A stretch of DNA of 64,000 nucleotides from a bacterium 1XD42-54. GTDB lineage: Bacteria > Bacillota > Clostridia > Lachnospirales > Lachnospiraceae. The notes beneath the pieces are model-generated. The model was not told the origin of the DNA. It made no database searches and worked only from the letters and a program-made list of their open reading frames with translations. The translations under genes and the position numbers were made by a program. The DNA is taken from NCBI GenBank assembly GCA_003612585.1, contig RAZH01000007.1, forward strand, positions 62,001-126,000. Direction: 5' to 3'. Shown piece by piece: positions 16,186-24,012 of the stretch (positions are counted from its first letter, which is position 1; each line of letters opens with the position of its first letter).

Positions 16186-17304
16186 TTATATTTCCGTTTC
16201 ACCACATATTTTTTTGAGTACTACAAGTGAAAAAGTATCTTTAATCAAATGTTTTATTTCTCTTGCATTTGATTGAGTAACTGCACCTTTCTTTATTTTG
16301 TCGAACAGCTCTCTGTCTTCGATACCATAATCTTTCTTTAACCTTTCTATTTCCCTCTCCGCAATTTTTTCTTTTGCCATATCTGGTAAATCAGCAAATT
16401 TAATAATTGAGTCAAAACGGTTATATATAGGCAATCCCAGATGTTCTTTTATCTCATCAATTGTTTTGTAATTTGAAGTACACACAATAATTGCCTTATT
16501 TACTACCACTTTGTAATTATGATCTTCATAAATCCCCTCATCAAATAATTGATAAAATGCACTATGAAATACAGATAAAGCTTTATCAAACTCATCAAAC
16601 AACAATACATTTGTTTCTCTAGCCAAAAGATCTTGTGCAAAGCTTTTCTCGTTATATCTTCCACCAAAAATGTAATTGGCTGACTCATTATTCTGATACA
16701 TGGAGAACTGTTTTCTTAATAATTTTCCACCCATCAATTCTGCCATATACTGTGCGGATTCCGTCTTTCCAAGCCCTGAATCTCCATATAACAATATTAC
16801 AACAGGCTTACTCTGCTTACCATCTACCAAAGGATATATTGCCTGAAGCAATTTCTTTTTTGCTCTTTCCTGACCAATTACTCTTTCACTATATTGGCTG
16901 TTAAATGTTTGTATCATTTCCTTTGAAACTTCCAAATATGGCTGTTGCGTTTCATGAATAATACTTTTATCAAATGTTCGATATATCTGCTCTCGAATAT
17001 TTTTCGGTGGATTTTGAATGTACATATTTGTTATGGACATTTGGAAAATAAAATTTATAAAGTTTATAATAACATGTTCTTGAACACTGCAATACTCGTC
17101 TGCATGAATAACAAAATCTTGAACTCTTAGTTTCTTCTTTTTCTTAGGCTTTGGTTCTGGCTGCCCTGGAATGTTAACAAACACATCCATTTTTTTATTA
17201 CCATCATCAAGTTTCGCTGCCATTTCACTAAGATTTCTTGCACTTTTCGGAACAATCTTTTCAAAAGCAGAATCAGATCCTACAAAAATTTCAATCTTCT
17301 TCAC
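16186..17304 (-). CDS. Hsp100/Clp-type AAA+ ATPase of the defence cargo
   Basis: About 372 residues. The ATPase core has Walker A YGDSGLGKTESAQYMAE (about 174), Walker B NVLLFDEFDKA (about 232), sensor 1 IIVCTSN and an arginine-finger box IYNRFDSIIKFADL closely like the NR(I/V/F)D box of Hsp100 unfoldases. The N-terminal 120 residues match nothing I recognise, and no ClpP-binding loop is visible. GTG 17304 is chosen because AGGTG lies 6 bases upstream; a GTG at 17313 is possible. It overlaps the upstream gene by 14 to 23 bases, so the two are co-translated. It probably remodels a partner protein within the cargo system, not as a general chaperone. Confidence 0.75.
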   Translation of the reverse strand: MKKIEIFVGSDSAFEKIVPKSARNLSEMAAKLDDGNKKMDVFVNIPGQPEPKPKKKKKLRVQDFVIHADEYCSVQEHVIINFINFIFQMSITNMYIQNPPKNIREQIYRTFDKSIIHETQQPYLEVSKEMIQTFNSQYSERVIGQERAKKKLLQAIYPLVDGKQSKPVVILLYGDSGLGKTESAQYMAELMGGKLLRKQFSMYQNNESANYIFGGRYNEKSFAQDLLARETNVLLFDEFDKALSVFHSAFYQLFDEGIYEDHNYKVVVNKAIIVCTSNYKTIDEIKEHLGLPIYNRFDSIIKFADLPDMAKEKIAEREIERLKKDYGIEDRELFDKIKKGAVTQSNAREIKHLIKDTFSLVVLKKICGETEI

Positions 17305-18067
17305 GTACCACACCTGCCAATACTATATCATAAACATCTAATTCTTTTTCTCTTTCATCAGCAGACTTTTCTCCCTCAACAATTTCTTCTGCTGTAGTCT
17401 TTTCTTCTACTGGTTGAAACTCAAACTCTTTATCAATTGATAAATGATTTTCTCCACAAGTTCCAACCTTTATTCCAAAATATGTCAATTTCATTTTACT
17501 TAAATCGACAAGGTTATAATTATTTTTAAATGCTTTAAGATTAAATCTTAATAAGTTTTTCCGCTCTTTCTCTGTCTTTAACAACATATCATAATAACCT
17601 CGTTCACCTAATATTGCCTCATTTAATTTTTCCATATCTATTGGCATTTCTTCTTTAGGCACAATTGTCAAATACGAACTAATCATTTTATACAATGTTA
17701 CAGAATTTTCCGGTGCATAAACACCACTATTCTCAAATTTTTTTACATGTTCATCTTCCGATGCTGCCTGTATATAATCTGTAAGCAACGTATTTTTTAT
17801 TGTTTTATCAAAAGCGCTAGTCAGCTCAGCGGAAGCACTGGCATCAACCTTTCCCTGAAATGTTGCTTTAATATAATTCAAAATATTAAAGCCACTTTTG
17901 GCCTGAGCTTCAATTTCAGCAACTATTTTAGCTATTTTTTCTTTATTTTCCTGCGTTGACCAATCAAGCCGTCCTCCATTGGTAACATCAACATAATCCT
18001 GTGCAGCAGCTTCATCAAAATATACTATTTTTAGAAACTCTGTTTTCTCAATGTTATTATTTTTCAA
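17291..18067 (-). CDS. DUF6414-like protein of the defence cargo
   Basis: 258 residues starting at TTG with AGGAGCAG upstream. The opening KTEFLKIVYFDEAAAQDYVDVTNGGRL resembles DUF6414 proteins, which begin with a Y(F/L)D...DY strand-helix. Next comes an Ala/Ser-rich middle segment (IKATFQGKVDASASAELTSAF) and an acidic C-terminal tail. There are no transmembrane segments or catalytic motifs. The gene overlaps the AAA gene and follows the methyltransferase by 15 bp, so all three are one transcription unit. The DUF6414 name rests on pattern resemblance; function unknown. Confidence 0.55.
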   Translation of the reverse strand: MKNNNIEKTEFLKIVYFDEAAAQDYVDVTNGGRLDWSTQENKEKIAKIVAEIEAQAKSGFNILNYIKATFQGKVDASASAELTSAFDKTIKNTLLTDYIQAASEDEHVKKFENSGVYAPENSVTLYKMISSYLTIVPKEEMPIDMEKLNEAILGERGYYDMLLKTEKERKNLLRFNLKAFKNNYNLVDLSKMKLTYFGIKVGTCGENHLSIDKEFEFQPVEEKTTAEEIVEGEKSADEREKELDVYDIVLAGVVREED

Positions 18068-18082
18068 CTTTTCTGCTCCTTA

Positions 18083-20881
18083 CTATTTCTGTTCCTCGCA
18101 CAATTTCTGATATCTTTGCATCAGTTCTGCAACACAGGCAGCTTCGCTTTTATAGGCTTCACTGCCTTTTGTGAATCCGTATGCCTGCATGACTGCCATA
18201 TCATTCTGGCGATGTGCTTTTCGCAGTTCCGGCGGCATGGTCAGTTCATCATAAAGATCTGCAAGGCTGCTATCCGGATATAATGCTCTGGCATCAAGGA
18301 TTGCCTGTGCAGTCTGTTCGATTTTTTGTCGTTGCTGAGCGGTCGGCTCTGGCCATGGAAATGTATTATATACCACATTACTTGCATAACTATAATCGCT
18401 CTTTAATCTGCCACAAACTGTTCGCATCCACGCCATATGAACATTCGATGTCAATACACCAAAATGATACAGAGAAATGTCCGGTATCAAAAACAATTTA
18501 CTTCCAGCAATAACATCAGCATCGATTACTTCCATCGGAATATATCTTCGATTTTGTGAAGATACTTTCGGTAATGCTAACGCCGGATTTATTCTGTCTT
18601 CGCTATAATATCGGAGTCGAACTGGAAATGTCGGCTTGTCAGCATAATGATTAGTATCAGGACTTGGACAACTTAATCGAAATTCACGAACGTTCTTTAC
18701 ACGTTCCATAATTTTAGGATATTTTTTTAACTCCGATGGCAATATATCTTTCAGCCAAAGGCAATATCTCGATTTTCTCGCAATAAAATCTTTTCCCATC
18801 ATATAAGGATGTATATATTTTTCCGCCTGCGGCTCATTTTGTAGAAATATATTTTTTTCATCTTCCGTCATAACATAGTTTCCATCGTCTTTCATCTCAC
18901 AGCCAATATACATTTTAGGTACATCAGAAATTGGCGTTTTTCTACTTACAATGAAAACATTATCCGCATCAACAAGATATGGATTTATATTTTTTGCTAA
19001 TGTCATTCTTCCATCAGAGAATATTTTCTTTACATTTCCACCCACCTGGCTAAATCCGACTATTACACAATGTACATGTGCCTTTAAACTAGCTTCGCTA
19101 TCCCACTGAAAAGTTCTATGTGCAAAATCAATTTTCACACCTGCTTTAAAAAGCGGTTCCCATAAATTTGCAACTTGTTCACCCTGACATATTGAATTGG
19201 TAGAAACATAGGCACAATGTATCAACGTATTATTAATAAAATCTGCGGCTTTCTTATACCAGCAAGAAACGTAGTCCAAGGTTCCATAGTTTTTCCAATC
19301 TGATAAAACTAATTTTGCATCCTTTTTCTGCTCAGTGTTCATATTTTTAGTTCCTACAAATGGTGGGTTACCCATGATATAAGATAACTGCATTTTAGGA
19401 ACAATACTTTCCCAGTCCAGTTTTAGTGCATTACCTTCTACAATAAACGCATTGGTCGTCAATGGCAAAAAATCCAGATTCATATGAACGATGTCTTCTG
19501 TTTCTTTCATCATCTGTGATTCAGCAATCCATAAAGCAGTCTTGGCAACTGTAACAGCAAAATCATTAATCTCAATTCCATAAAACTGATCAATAGAAAC
19601 GTGGATTGGTGAGGATTCATCAAAGCCAAAAGTAATCTGTCCTCTCTGCAATTCTTTTATGACTTCGTTCTCCAATCGCCGTATACTGATATATGTTTCC
19701 GTAAGGAAATTTCCACTTCCCGATGCCGGATCAAGCCACCGGAGATTTGCCAGCTTCGTCTGGAAGTCTCTCAGCTTTTTATCTTTTGTTCTCTGCACGG
19801 TTATCTGCTGAATTTCTTTCAGCTCATTTTTCAGATCGTCCAGAAACAGTGGATCAATGACCTTGTGAATATTCTCAATGCTGGTGTAATGCATACCGCC
19901 GGAGCGTCTTGTCTCTGGATTCAACGTACTCTCGAACACAGCGCCAAATATGGTCGGACTGATTTCTGACCAGTCAAAATCTGCTGATGCTTTTTCTAAT
20001 AAAAGATTTCTGATTTCATCCGTAAAAGGCGGAATCTCAATATCTTCATTTGCAAAAAGTCCACCATTTACATACGGAAAAACTGCAAGCTGTGGGTTAT
20101 CATCTTTCAAATAAGGATCTCTATCCTCCGGCTTTGTATCAAGGATCTGGAAAAGTTCGATCATTGCTTTTCTCATTTTTCTTGCATCAAATTCTTCCAG
20201 ATAATCATGGAACATACCATGCTGTCCGAAAATGCCGGCATCCTCTGCATACAGGCAGAATACCATTCTGACACAAAGGATATTCAGACTTTTCATTGCA
20301 CGCTCTGTTGTTGGATCGGCATATTGTTTTGCCAGTGCATCATACAGCAACCCTACAATTTCACCTGCGGCAATGGAAACTTCCATTTCTCTCTGAAGAT
20401 TTGTGTTTCCCTCGTCCACAAGGAACTGTAACCGATAATATTCTTTTTCCAGATTCTCCAACTGGATAATCTCCGGATCACCGCCCGGCTTTTCCATGTC
20501 ATAAATATAAAATGACTGAAAATTGCTAGTTACAATCCATCTTGGTCTTTTTGAATATGGCAGTTCAGAAGAATATCTTTTTGCCTGTTCAAAGGGTGTC
20601 AGCATAGAGCCATCAGACTGCCGGATAGCAGCCGTCAGGCTCTTGTTGATACTTTTCTGTTCAATCATTACATGAGTTTTCTCAATATACCCGTCAATAA
20701 AACTGGTGTGATCAAGATGTACCTGATCCTCAAAGGAAATAAACTGTGATATTTCAGTTACACCAAATACCATTGTCAGAAGCTCCACCCAGAAAATCTG
20801 GCTGTCTCCCTTTTCATATCCACGGTCTTTCCAGTTTTTTGCAAATGCTTTCGCTGCTGCTCTTTGTTGTGCATCTGTCAT
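18083..20881 (-). CDS. MmeI-like single-chain restriction-modification enzyme (type IIL)
   Basis: 932-residue fusion of nuclease, DNA methyltransferase and specificity domains. The N-terminal PD-(D/E)xK site is visible as Asp63 in FIDGYIE and Glu74-x-Lys76 in VMIEQKS, the same spacing style as MmeI. A helical linker leads to the gamma-class adenine methyltransferase with motif I LDPASGSGNF (about 383-392) and catalytic motif IV NPPF (505-508). The C-terminal third should hold target recognition. Both activities appear intact. AGGAGGGTG precedes the ATG. The coding sequence for roughly residues 490-840 is visibly more AT-rich than the first third, consistent with exchange of recognition domains. 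It is 15 bp downstream of a small HTH gene that may control it. Confidence 0.9.
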   Translation of the reverse strand: MTDAQQRAAAKAFAKNWKDRGYEKGDSQIFWVELLTMVFGVTEISQFISFEDQVHLDHTSFIDGYIEKTHVMIEQKSINKSLTAAIRQSDGSMLTPFEQAKRYSSELPYSKRPRWIVTSNFQSFYIYDMEKPGGDPEIIQLENLEKEYYRLQFLVDEGNTNLQREMEVSIAAGEIVGLLYDALAKQYADPTTERAMKSLNILCVRMVFCLYAEDAGIFGQHGMFHDYLEEFDARKMRKAMIELFQILDTKPEDRDPYLKDDNPQLAVFPYVNGGLFANEDIEIPPFTDEIRNLLLEKASADFDWSEISPTIFGAVFESTLNPETRRSGGMHYTSIENIHKVIDPLFLDDLKNELKEIQQITVQRTKDKKLRDFQTKLANLRWLDPASGSGNFLTETYISIRRLENEVIKELQRGQITFGFDESSPIHVSIDQFYGIEINDFAVTVAKTALWIAESQMMKETEDIVHMNLDFLPLTTNAFIVEGNALKLDWESIVPKMQLSYIMGNPPFVGTKNMNTEQKKDAKLVLSDWKNYGTLDYVSCWYKKAADFINNTLIHCAYVSTNSICQGEQVANLWEPLFKAGVKIDFAHRTFQWDSEASLKAHVHCVIVGFSQVGGNVKKIFSDGRMTLAKNINPYLVDADNVFIVSRKTPISDVPKMYIGCEMKDDGNYVMTEDEKNIFLQNEPQAEKYIHPYMMGKDFIARKSRYCLWLKDILPSELKKYPKIMERVKNVREFRLSCPSPDTNHYADKPTFPVRLRYYSEDRINPALALPKVSSQNRRYIPMEVIDADVIAGSKLFLIPDISLYHFGVLTSNVHMAWMRTVCGRLKSDYSYASNVVYNTFPWPEPTAQQRQKIEQTAQAILDARALYPDSSLADLYDELTMPPELRKAHRQNDMAVMQAYGFTKGSEAYKSEAACVAELMQRYQKLCEEQK

Positions 20882-20896
20882 TGTGGCACCCTCCTG

Positions 20897-21103
20897 TTAC
20901 TTTTCATCTGTAAATTCCATCATCTCATCAACGGTGCAGTCCAGTTTCTTGCAGATTTTCTCAATCGTTTCCATTGAGACATACTGATTTTTTCCCATTC
21001 GGGCAAGAATATTACCACTAATCCCGGTAAGGTACTGCATCTCTATCCGCTTCATATTTTTATCTATGAGCATTTTCCATAATCTGTTATAACTTACGCC
21101 CAT
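20897..21103 (-). CDS. Cro/C1-type HTH regulator (68 aa)
   Basis: A short helix-turn-helix protein: LWKMLIDKNMKRIEMQYLTGISGNILARMGK, then VSMETIEKICKKLDCTVDEMMEF, the standard Xre/Cro pattern. ATG 21103 is preferred since GGAGGCG falls between it and the longer start at 21124. It lies 15 bp before the restriction-modification gene in the same direction, like controller (C) proteins of restriction systems. It could delay nuclease expression after entry into a new host or regulate the whole cargo operon. Confidence 0.82.
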   Translation of the reverse strand: MGVSYNRLWKMLIDKNMKRIEMQYLTGISGNILARMGKNQYVSMETIEKICKKLDCTVDEMMEFTDEK

Positions 21104-21192
21104 AAGCGCCTCCATATTTTTCATATAAACATATTTTGATTATATCACGATTTCGTTAGGTTAAATACCTGTAATTTTTGATATCTTCTACC

Positions 21193-21241
21193 AAATGGTT
21201 GGAGAGGCTGTTCTAACACAAGACAACCTCTCCAACCATTT
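21193..21241. terminator. 15-bp perfect hairpin between ssb and the HTH gene
   Basis: AAATGGTTGGAGAGG and CCTCTCCAACCATTT are perfect complements around a 19-base loop. On the minus strand the run after the stem is only TTTGG, so it is a moderate terminator for ssb, but the strength of the stem argues for a real transcript end or boundary of the cargo. Confidence 0.6.
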
Positions 21242-21249
21242 ATTTCGGA

Positions 21250-21660
21250 TTAGTCAAATGGGAGCTCACCATCTGGTACTTCTATGAATCCGTCTTCATC
21301 TGTTTTCTCTGTTCCTGACAAATTCGCTTCGGCACCGCTGTCCTTGTTCTGAGCAAATTCATGTTCTTCCACAACCACATCTGTGGTATAAATTGTCTTC
21401 CCGTCTTTGTCCTTATAACTGCCAGTACTGATACGACCGCCAATTACAATCCTCATTCCCTTATGAAGATATTTCTGTGCAAATTCTGCACTCTTTCCGA
21501 ATGTGACACAAGAAATAAAATCTGCTTCCTGCTCACCGTCACGTTTATACCTTCTGTTTACCGCAAGTGTATATCTTGCTACTGCCATATCATTATCTTT
21601 CCCGGCATATTTAATCTCCGGGTTCTTTGTCAGTCTTCCCATTAAAATCACTTTATTCAT
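21250..21660 (-). CDS. ssb: Single-stranded DNA-binding protein of the mobile element
   Basis: 136 residues with the OB fold of bacterial SSB: MNKVILMGRLTKNPEIKYAG, VARYTLAVNRRY, ADFISCVTFGKSAEFAQKYLHKGMRIVIGGRI and YTTDVVVEEHEF. The C-terminus ends PDGELPFD, the acidic tip that recruits partner proteins. ATG 21660 is chosen by homology; an in-frame start at 21723 adds only an unrelated leader. On mobilizable elements such SSBs protect the transferred strand and help its replication. A long leader with no other clear gene lies upstream. Confidence 0.93.
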   Translation of the reverse strand: MNKVILMGRLTKNPEIKYAGKDNDMAVARYTLAVNRRYKRDGEQEADFISCVTFGKSAEFAQKYLHKGMRIVIGGRISTGSYKDKDGKTIYTTDVVVEEHEFAQNKDSGAEANLSGTEKTDEDGFIEVPDGELPFD

Positions 21661-21812
21661 AATCGTTACCATCCTTTCCGGGCATTTCACCCTGTAAACA
21701 TTGTTATCAGTTTCATTTTTCATCAGCGGTCTGGTGTGCGTTTCCCTGTCACCTGCAGCCGTCTCAGACTGCCTCTGCCTGCATCAGCAGGACACTGACC
21801 ATAAGGCTCCGG

Positions 21813-21875
21813 TCAGCCGCCCATCATCGGGAGTGTCATTATGATTCCGCTTGCTTCCAGAAAAAGAAAGGTCAT
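21813..21875 (-). CDS. Possible 20-residue leader peptide upstream of ssb
   Basis: A tiny frame, MTFLFLEASGIIMTLPMMGG, with AGGAG properly spaced before its ATG. It lies in a GC-richer leader upstream of ssb that also contains small hairpins (CCTGG...CCAGG and CCTGC...GCAGG). It could be a regulatory leader peptide. Evidence is only the ribosome-binding site and position. Confidence 0.3.
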   Translation of the reverse strand: MTFLFLEASGIIMTLPMMGG

Positions 21876-22360
21876 GGCAGAACTCCTGGTAAGCTTCCAG
21901 GGTGCACTTATCAATTGTCAAGGTTCAGCGAAGGAACATTCCAAAACGTCCTCTAATTACTAAAGTCAAATAACTTAACATGATGCAAAAGAATCGTGAT
22001 ATTTTTTTGCATTTTTATCATTTTTTCTTTTAATTTCATTAGTCCCTTCACATACTCTGTACTGGGACGAACAAAAACGGACATGATTTTGAAGAATTTT
22101 TGAAAAATAATTGTTCCTCTACCTATAAAGCGTTGGAAACAGTATTTACCAACCCTCTTTTGCAAGTTTTTTCGCATAAGTGAAATATTTCCTCACTAAT
22201 TGCAAGTTTCAGAGAGCGTTTGGACGGTACTTTCGCAGAAAAATTTATTTTCCTACTAATCACACATGGGAAAGCAGAGAATGTCAGATGATTTTGAAAA
22301 AATCAAAAAAGAAGCATCAACCACTATTGCAGCCAATGCTTCTTCAATTTACTTTCTTAC
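21876..22360. other. Intergenic stretch without a clear gene
   Basis: About 480 bases between the possible leader peptide and the DUF6809-like gene. A 74-codon minus-strand frame (21953-22177) lacks a ribosome-binding site and looks accidental. The segment nearest ssb is GC-richer and has short hairpins, and could hold the ssb promoter (TTGACA at 21917-21922) or an origin of transfer. The rest is AT-rich and I see nothing else in it. Confidence 0.4.
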
Positions 22361-22660
22361 TTACGAAAGAGATTTCAATATACTTTTTATTACTTTCTTT
22401 AATTTCAATCCATCTTTCAGCCCCAGACGATAAAAAAATTCTTCTGTATCTGCTCCACTACTGAATATGGCATCACAGTATTTTGTAATTGCCTCTTTCT
22501 GTTCTGGTGATAATGAAGCAATTACCTTTTCATATTCTTCTTCAACTTTATCTGGCTCTGTCACAGATTGCTGTTTCATTTTCCAGTCTGCATACTCTTT
22601 CCCCATGTGCTCTGTTATTGTTAGACTGATAAATTCTTCAATCTCCTTTGTCAATTTCAT
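22361..22660 (-). CDS. Small element protein, DUF6809-like
   Basis: 99-residue, helical, soluble protein: MKLTKEIEEFISLTITEHMG..., SPEQKEAITKYCDAIFSSGADTE and a basic C-terminus LKLKKVIKSILKSLS. The pattern resembles DUF6809 proteins recurrent on mobile elements of gut clostridia. No catalytic motif is seen. It heads toward the ssb leader and follows a 59-residue gene by 29 bp. Function unknown. Confidence 0.6.
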   Translation of the reverse strand: MKLTKEIEEFISLTITEHMGKEYADWKMKQQSVTEPDKVEEEYEKVIASLSPEQKEAITKYCDAIFSSGADTEEFFYRLGLKDGLKLKKVIKSILKSLS

Positions 22661-22689
22661 AGATTTATACCTGCCCTTTCCATGTTATC

Positions 22690-22869
22690 TCACTGTTTCA
22701 GATAACTCCGGTAACTATCCAGAACTGAATCGGTAACACCACTTTTATATATTTTACGAATATCAACAATCTGTTCATCTTTCAACAGTTTCAACCAATC
22801 CAGTAAATCTTTTCTGCTGTTTGCGAAATTGCAGCATCTTCCATCTGCATATTCAATCCTGTATCTCAT
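22690..22869 (-). CDS. Hypothetical 59-residue element protein
   Basis: A short frame starting MRYRIEYADGRCCNFANSRK, with GGAG about 5 bases before the ATG. It has a predicted strand pair followed by helices (LLDWLKLLKDEQIVDIRKIY), is soluble, and sits 9 bp downstream of the TnpV-like gene. I do not recognise a family. Tight spacing with its neighbours and a good start support it being real. Confidence 0.6.
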   Translation of the reverse strand: MRYRIEYADGRCCNFANSRKDLLDWLKLLKDEQIVDIRKIYKSGVTDSVLDSYRSYLKQ

Positions 22870-22878
22870 ACGCTCCTC

Positions 22879-23262
22879 CTATACATATACCAATTCACTC
22901 AACACAATTTCCCGCACACGATTCCTGATATTATTACACTGTCGCACCCACTCTATAGGATTCTGTGCTTTTAATTTCTCTGTCACGCCTTCAGCACTTC
23001 TCATTTGTGCTTCAACCAGCTCATACTGTTTCTGCAACTGTTCATTAAGGTCTGCCAGATAACTGTCCAGTTTTCCGGTCAACAGAAGATAAGAATACAT
23101 TCCCGATTTATGATTTTTCAGATATTCTTTCCGAAGCATTCCCCAGTAACCAATCGGTCTAGTTTCCTCCGGCAAGGCTAACATCGGTATGTAATAATCT
23201 CCTACCAGCACATAATCTAGTCCATTGTTATCATCGTGTATTATTTTTCTCTGTTCACTCAT
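22879..23262 (-). CDS. tnpV: TnpV-like transposon-encoded protein
   Basis: 127 residues: YVLVGDYYIPMLALPEETRPIGYWGMLRKEYLK followed by LADLNEQLQKQYELVEAQM and ENPIEW-like AQNPIEWVRQCNNIRNRVREIV. This is the signature of TnpV proteins from clostridial Tn4451-type and related elements. Their role is not established. ATG 23262 follows GAGGAGAAG; the slightly longer start at 23280 overlaps the upstream gene. It lies in a tight run with two DUF6462-like genes. Confidence 0.75.
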   Translation of the reverse strand: MSEQRKIIHDDNNGLDYVLVGDYYIPMLALPEETRPIGYWGMLRKEYLKNHKSGMYSYLLLTGKLDSYLADLNEQLQKQYELVEAQMRSAEGVTEKLKAQNPIEWVRQCNNIRNRVREIVLSELVYV

Positions 23263-23276
23263 GTTCTTCTCCTCTA

Positions 23277-23504
23277 TCAAATCTTCCTCTGTTCTCGCAG
23301 ATACGCTTCAAATATACTTCTACGAATCAATACTTTTTTCCCAATCTTATAGACTGCCCCGGCTTCATGTGCCATACGGACAACGGGTTTGATTCCCAGC
23401 CTGTAATATTCACACGCCATATTGTAGGTCACATAGGCATGGCTCATAAATTCCAGATCTTCATCATCAATCTCATCTGAAAACATCCATACATTACCGC
23501 TCAT
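23277..23504 (-). CDS. DUF6462-like small DNA-binding protein, copy A
   Basis: 75 residues with the core VTYNMACEYYRLGIKPVVRMAHEAGAVYKIGKKVLIRRSIFEAYL, which aligns with the excisionase-like protein at 8759-8968 and with the next gene. The layout is a winged helix of the Xis type. It overlaps its upstream neighbour by 11 bases. It may regulate element transcription or excision; which of the three paralogues is the true excisionase is not clear. Confidence 0.65.
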   Translation of the reverse strand: MSGNVWMFSDEIDDEDLEFMSHAYVTYNMACEYYRLGIKPVVRMAHEAGAVYKIGKKVLIRRSIFEAYLREQRKI

Positions 23505-23763
23505 CCATCATTTCCTCCCTGTCTTTTCCTGTCGCCGGTTCATGGAATCGTTCCAGATAAATATCAAAAATATCCTTGTTAATCAGTACCGTTCCATCTA
23601 TTCTATAAATTGCACCTGCATCACTGGCAAGCTCCAAAAGTTTCTTATGGGAAATACTGTAAATGATTTCTGCCTGTTGATAGCGTAGATACTGTCGGCG
23701 TAATTTTCTAAGCTGCTCTGGTACTTCTTTCATACTTGTAATTGGTTTATAACTTTTACCCAT
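23494..23763 (-). CDS. DUF6462-like small DNA-binding protein, copy B
   Basis: 89 residues: LRYQQAEIIYSISHKKLLELASDAGAIYRIDGTVLINKDIFDIYL, paralogous to the copies at 23277 and 8759. The Xis-like winged-helix core is preceded by a basic arm (KEVPEQLRKLRRQYL). ATG 23763 is selected because GGAGGAAAAC lies just upstream; a start at 23829 would cross into the lysS terminator. It is the first element gene after the lysS junction region. Confidence 0.65.
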   Translation of the reverse strand: MGKSYKPITSMKEVPEQLRKLRRQYLRYQQAEIIYSISHKKLLELASDAGAIYRIDGTVLINKDIFDIYLERFHEPATGKDREEMMDER

Positions 23764-23834
23764 GATGTTTTCCTCCAAAATTAGATTTACTGTTTTACAG
23801 AAGCTGACCGCTGGGATGTGACTTTCCAAGGACG

Positions 23835-23871
23835 AAAAAAAGCACCTCTTAGATTAACTCTAAGAAGTGCT
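23835..23871 (-). terminator. Terminator downstream of the chimeric lysS
   Basis: AGCACTTCTTAGA pairs with TCTAAGAGGTGCT (13 bp, one wobble) around GTTAA, then seven Ts. It resembles the terminator at 6525-6561 in stem and loop, but lies 142 bases beyond the lysS stop because the arm-repeat segment sits between. The element seems to carry its own substitute terminator. Confidence 0.85.
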
Positions 23872-23952
23872 CTTACTTCATTGCCCAAACCTGTGCCCTT
23901 TCACCTGAAATTCGTCATGCTTCATAACGATTCATCATTCTCCCAAATTTTG

Positions 23953-23972
23953 TTGTCAAATTGTTGTCAAAT
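23953..23972. repeat. Direct TTGTCAAAT repeats, probable integrase arm sites (right)
   Basis: TTGTCAAAT occurs at 23953-23961 and 23964-23972, 11 bases apart, between the lysS stop and its terminator. Copies and variants occur at 7145-7201 near the integrase, in the same orientation. Confidence 0.5.
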
Positions 23973-24012
23973 GCGGTCTGACATCATGGTTTTAGACATT
24001 TTATATTTAATT

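Noticed and set aside
21953-22177. A 74-codon minus-strand frame upstream of ssb
   Set aside because: No ribosome-binding site, low-complexity Lys/Phe/Ile content, and no recognisable motif in an AT-rich stretch.
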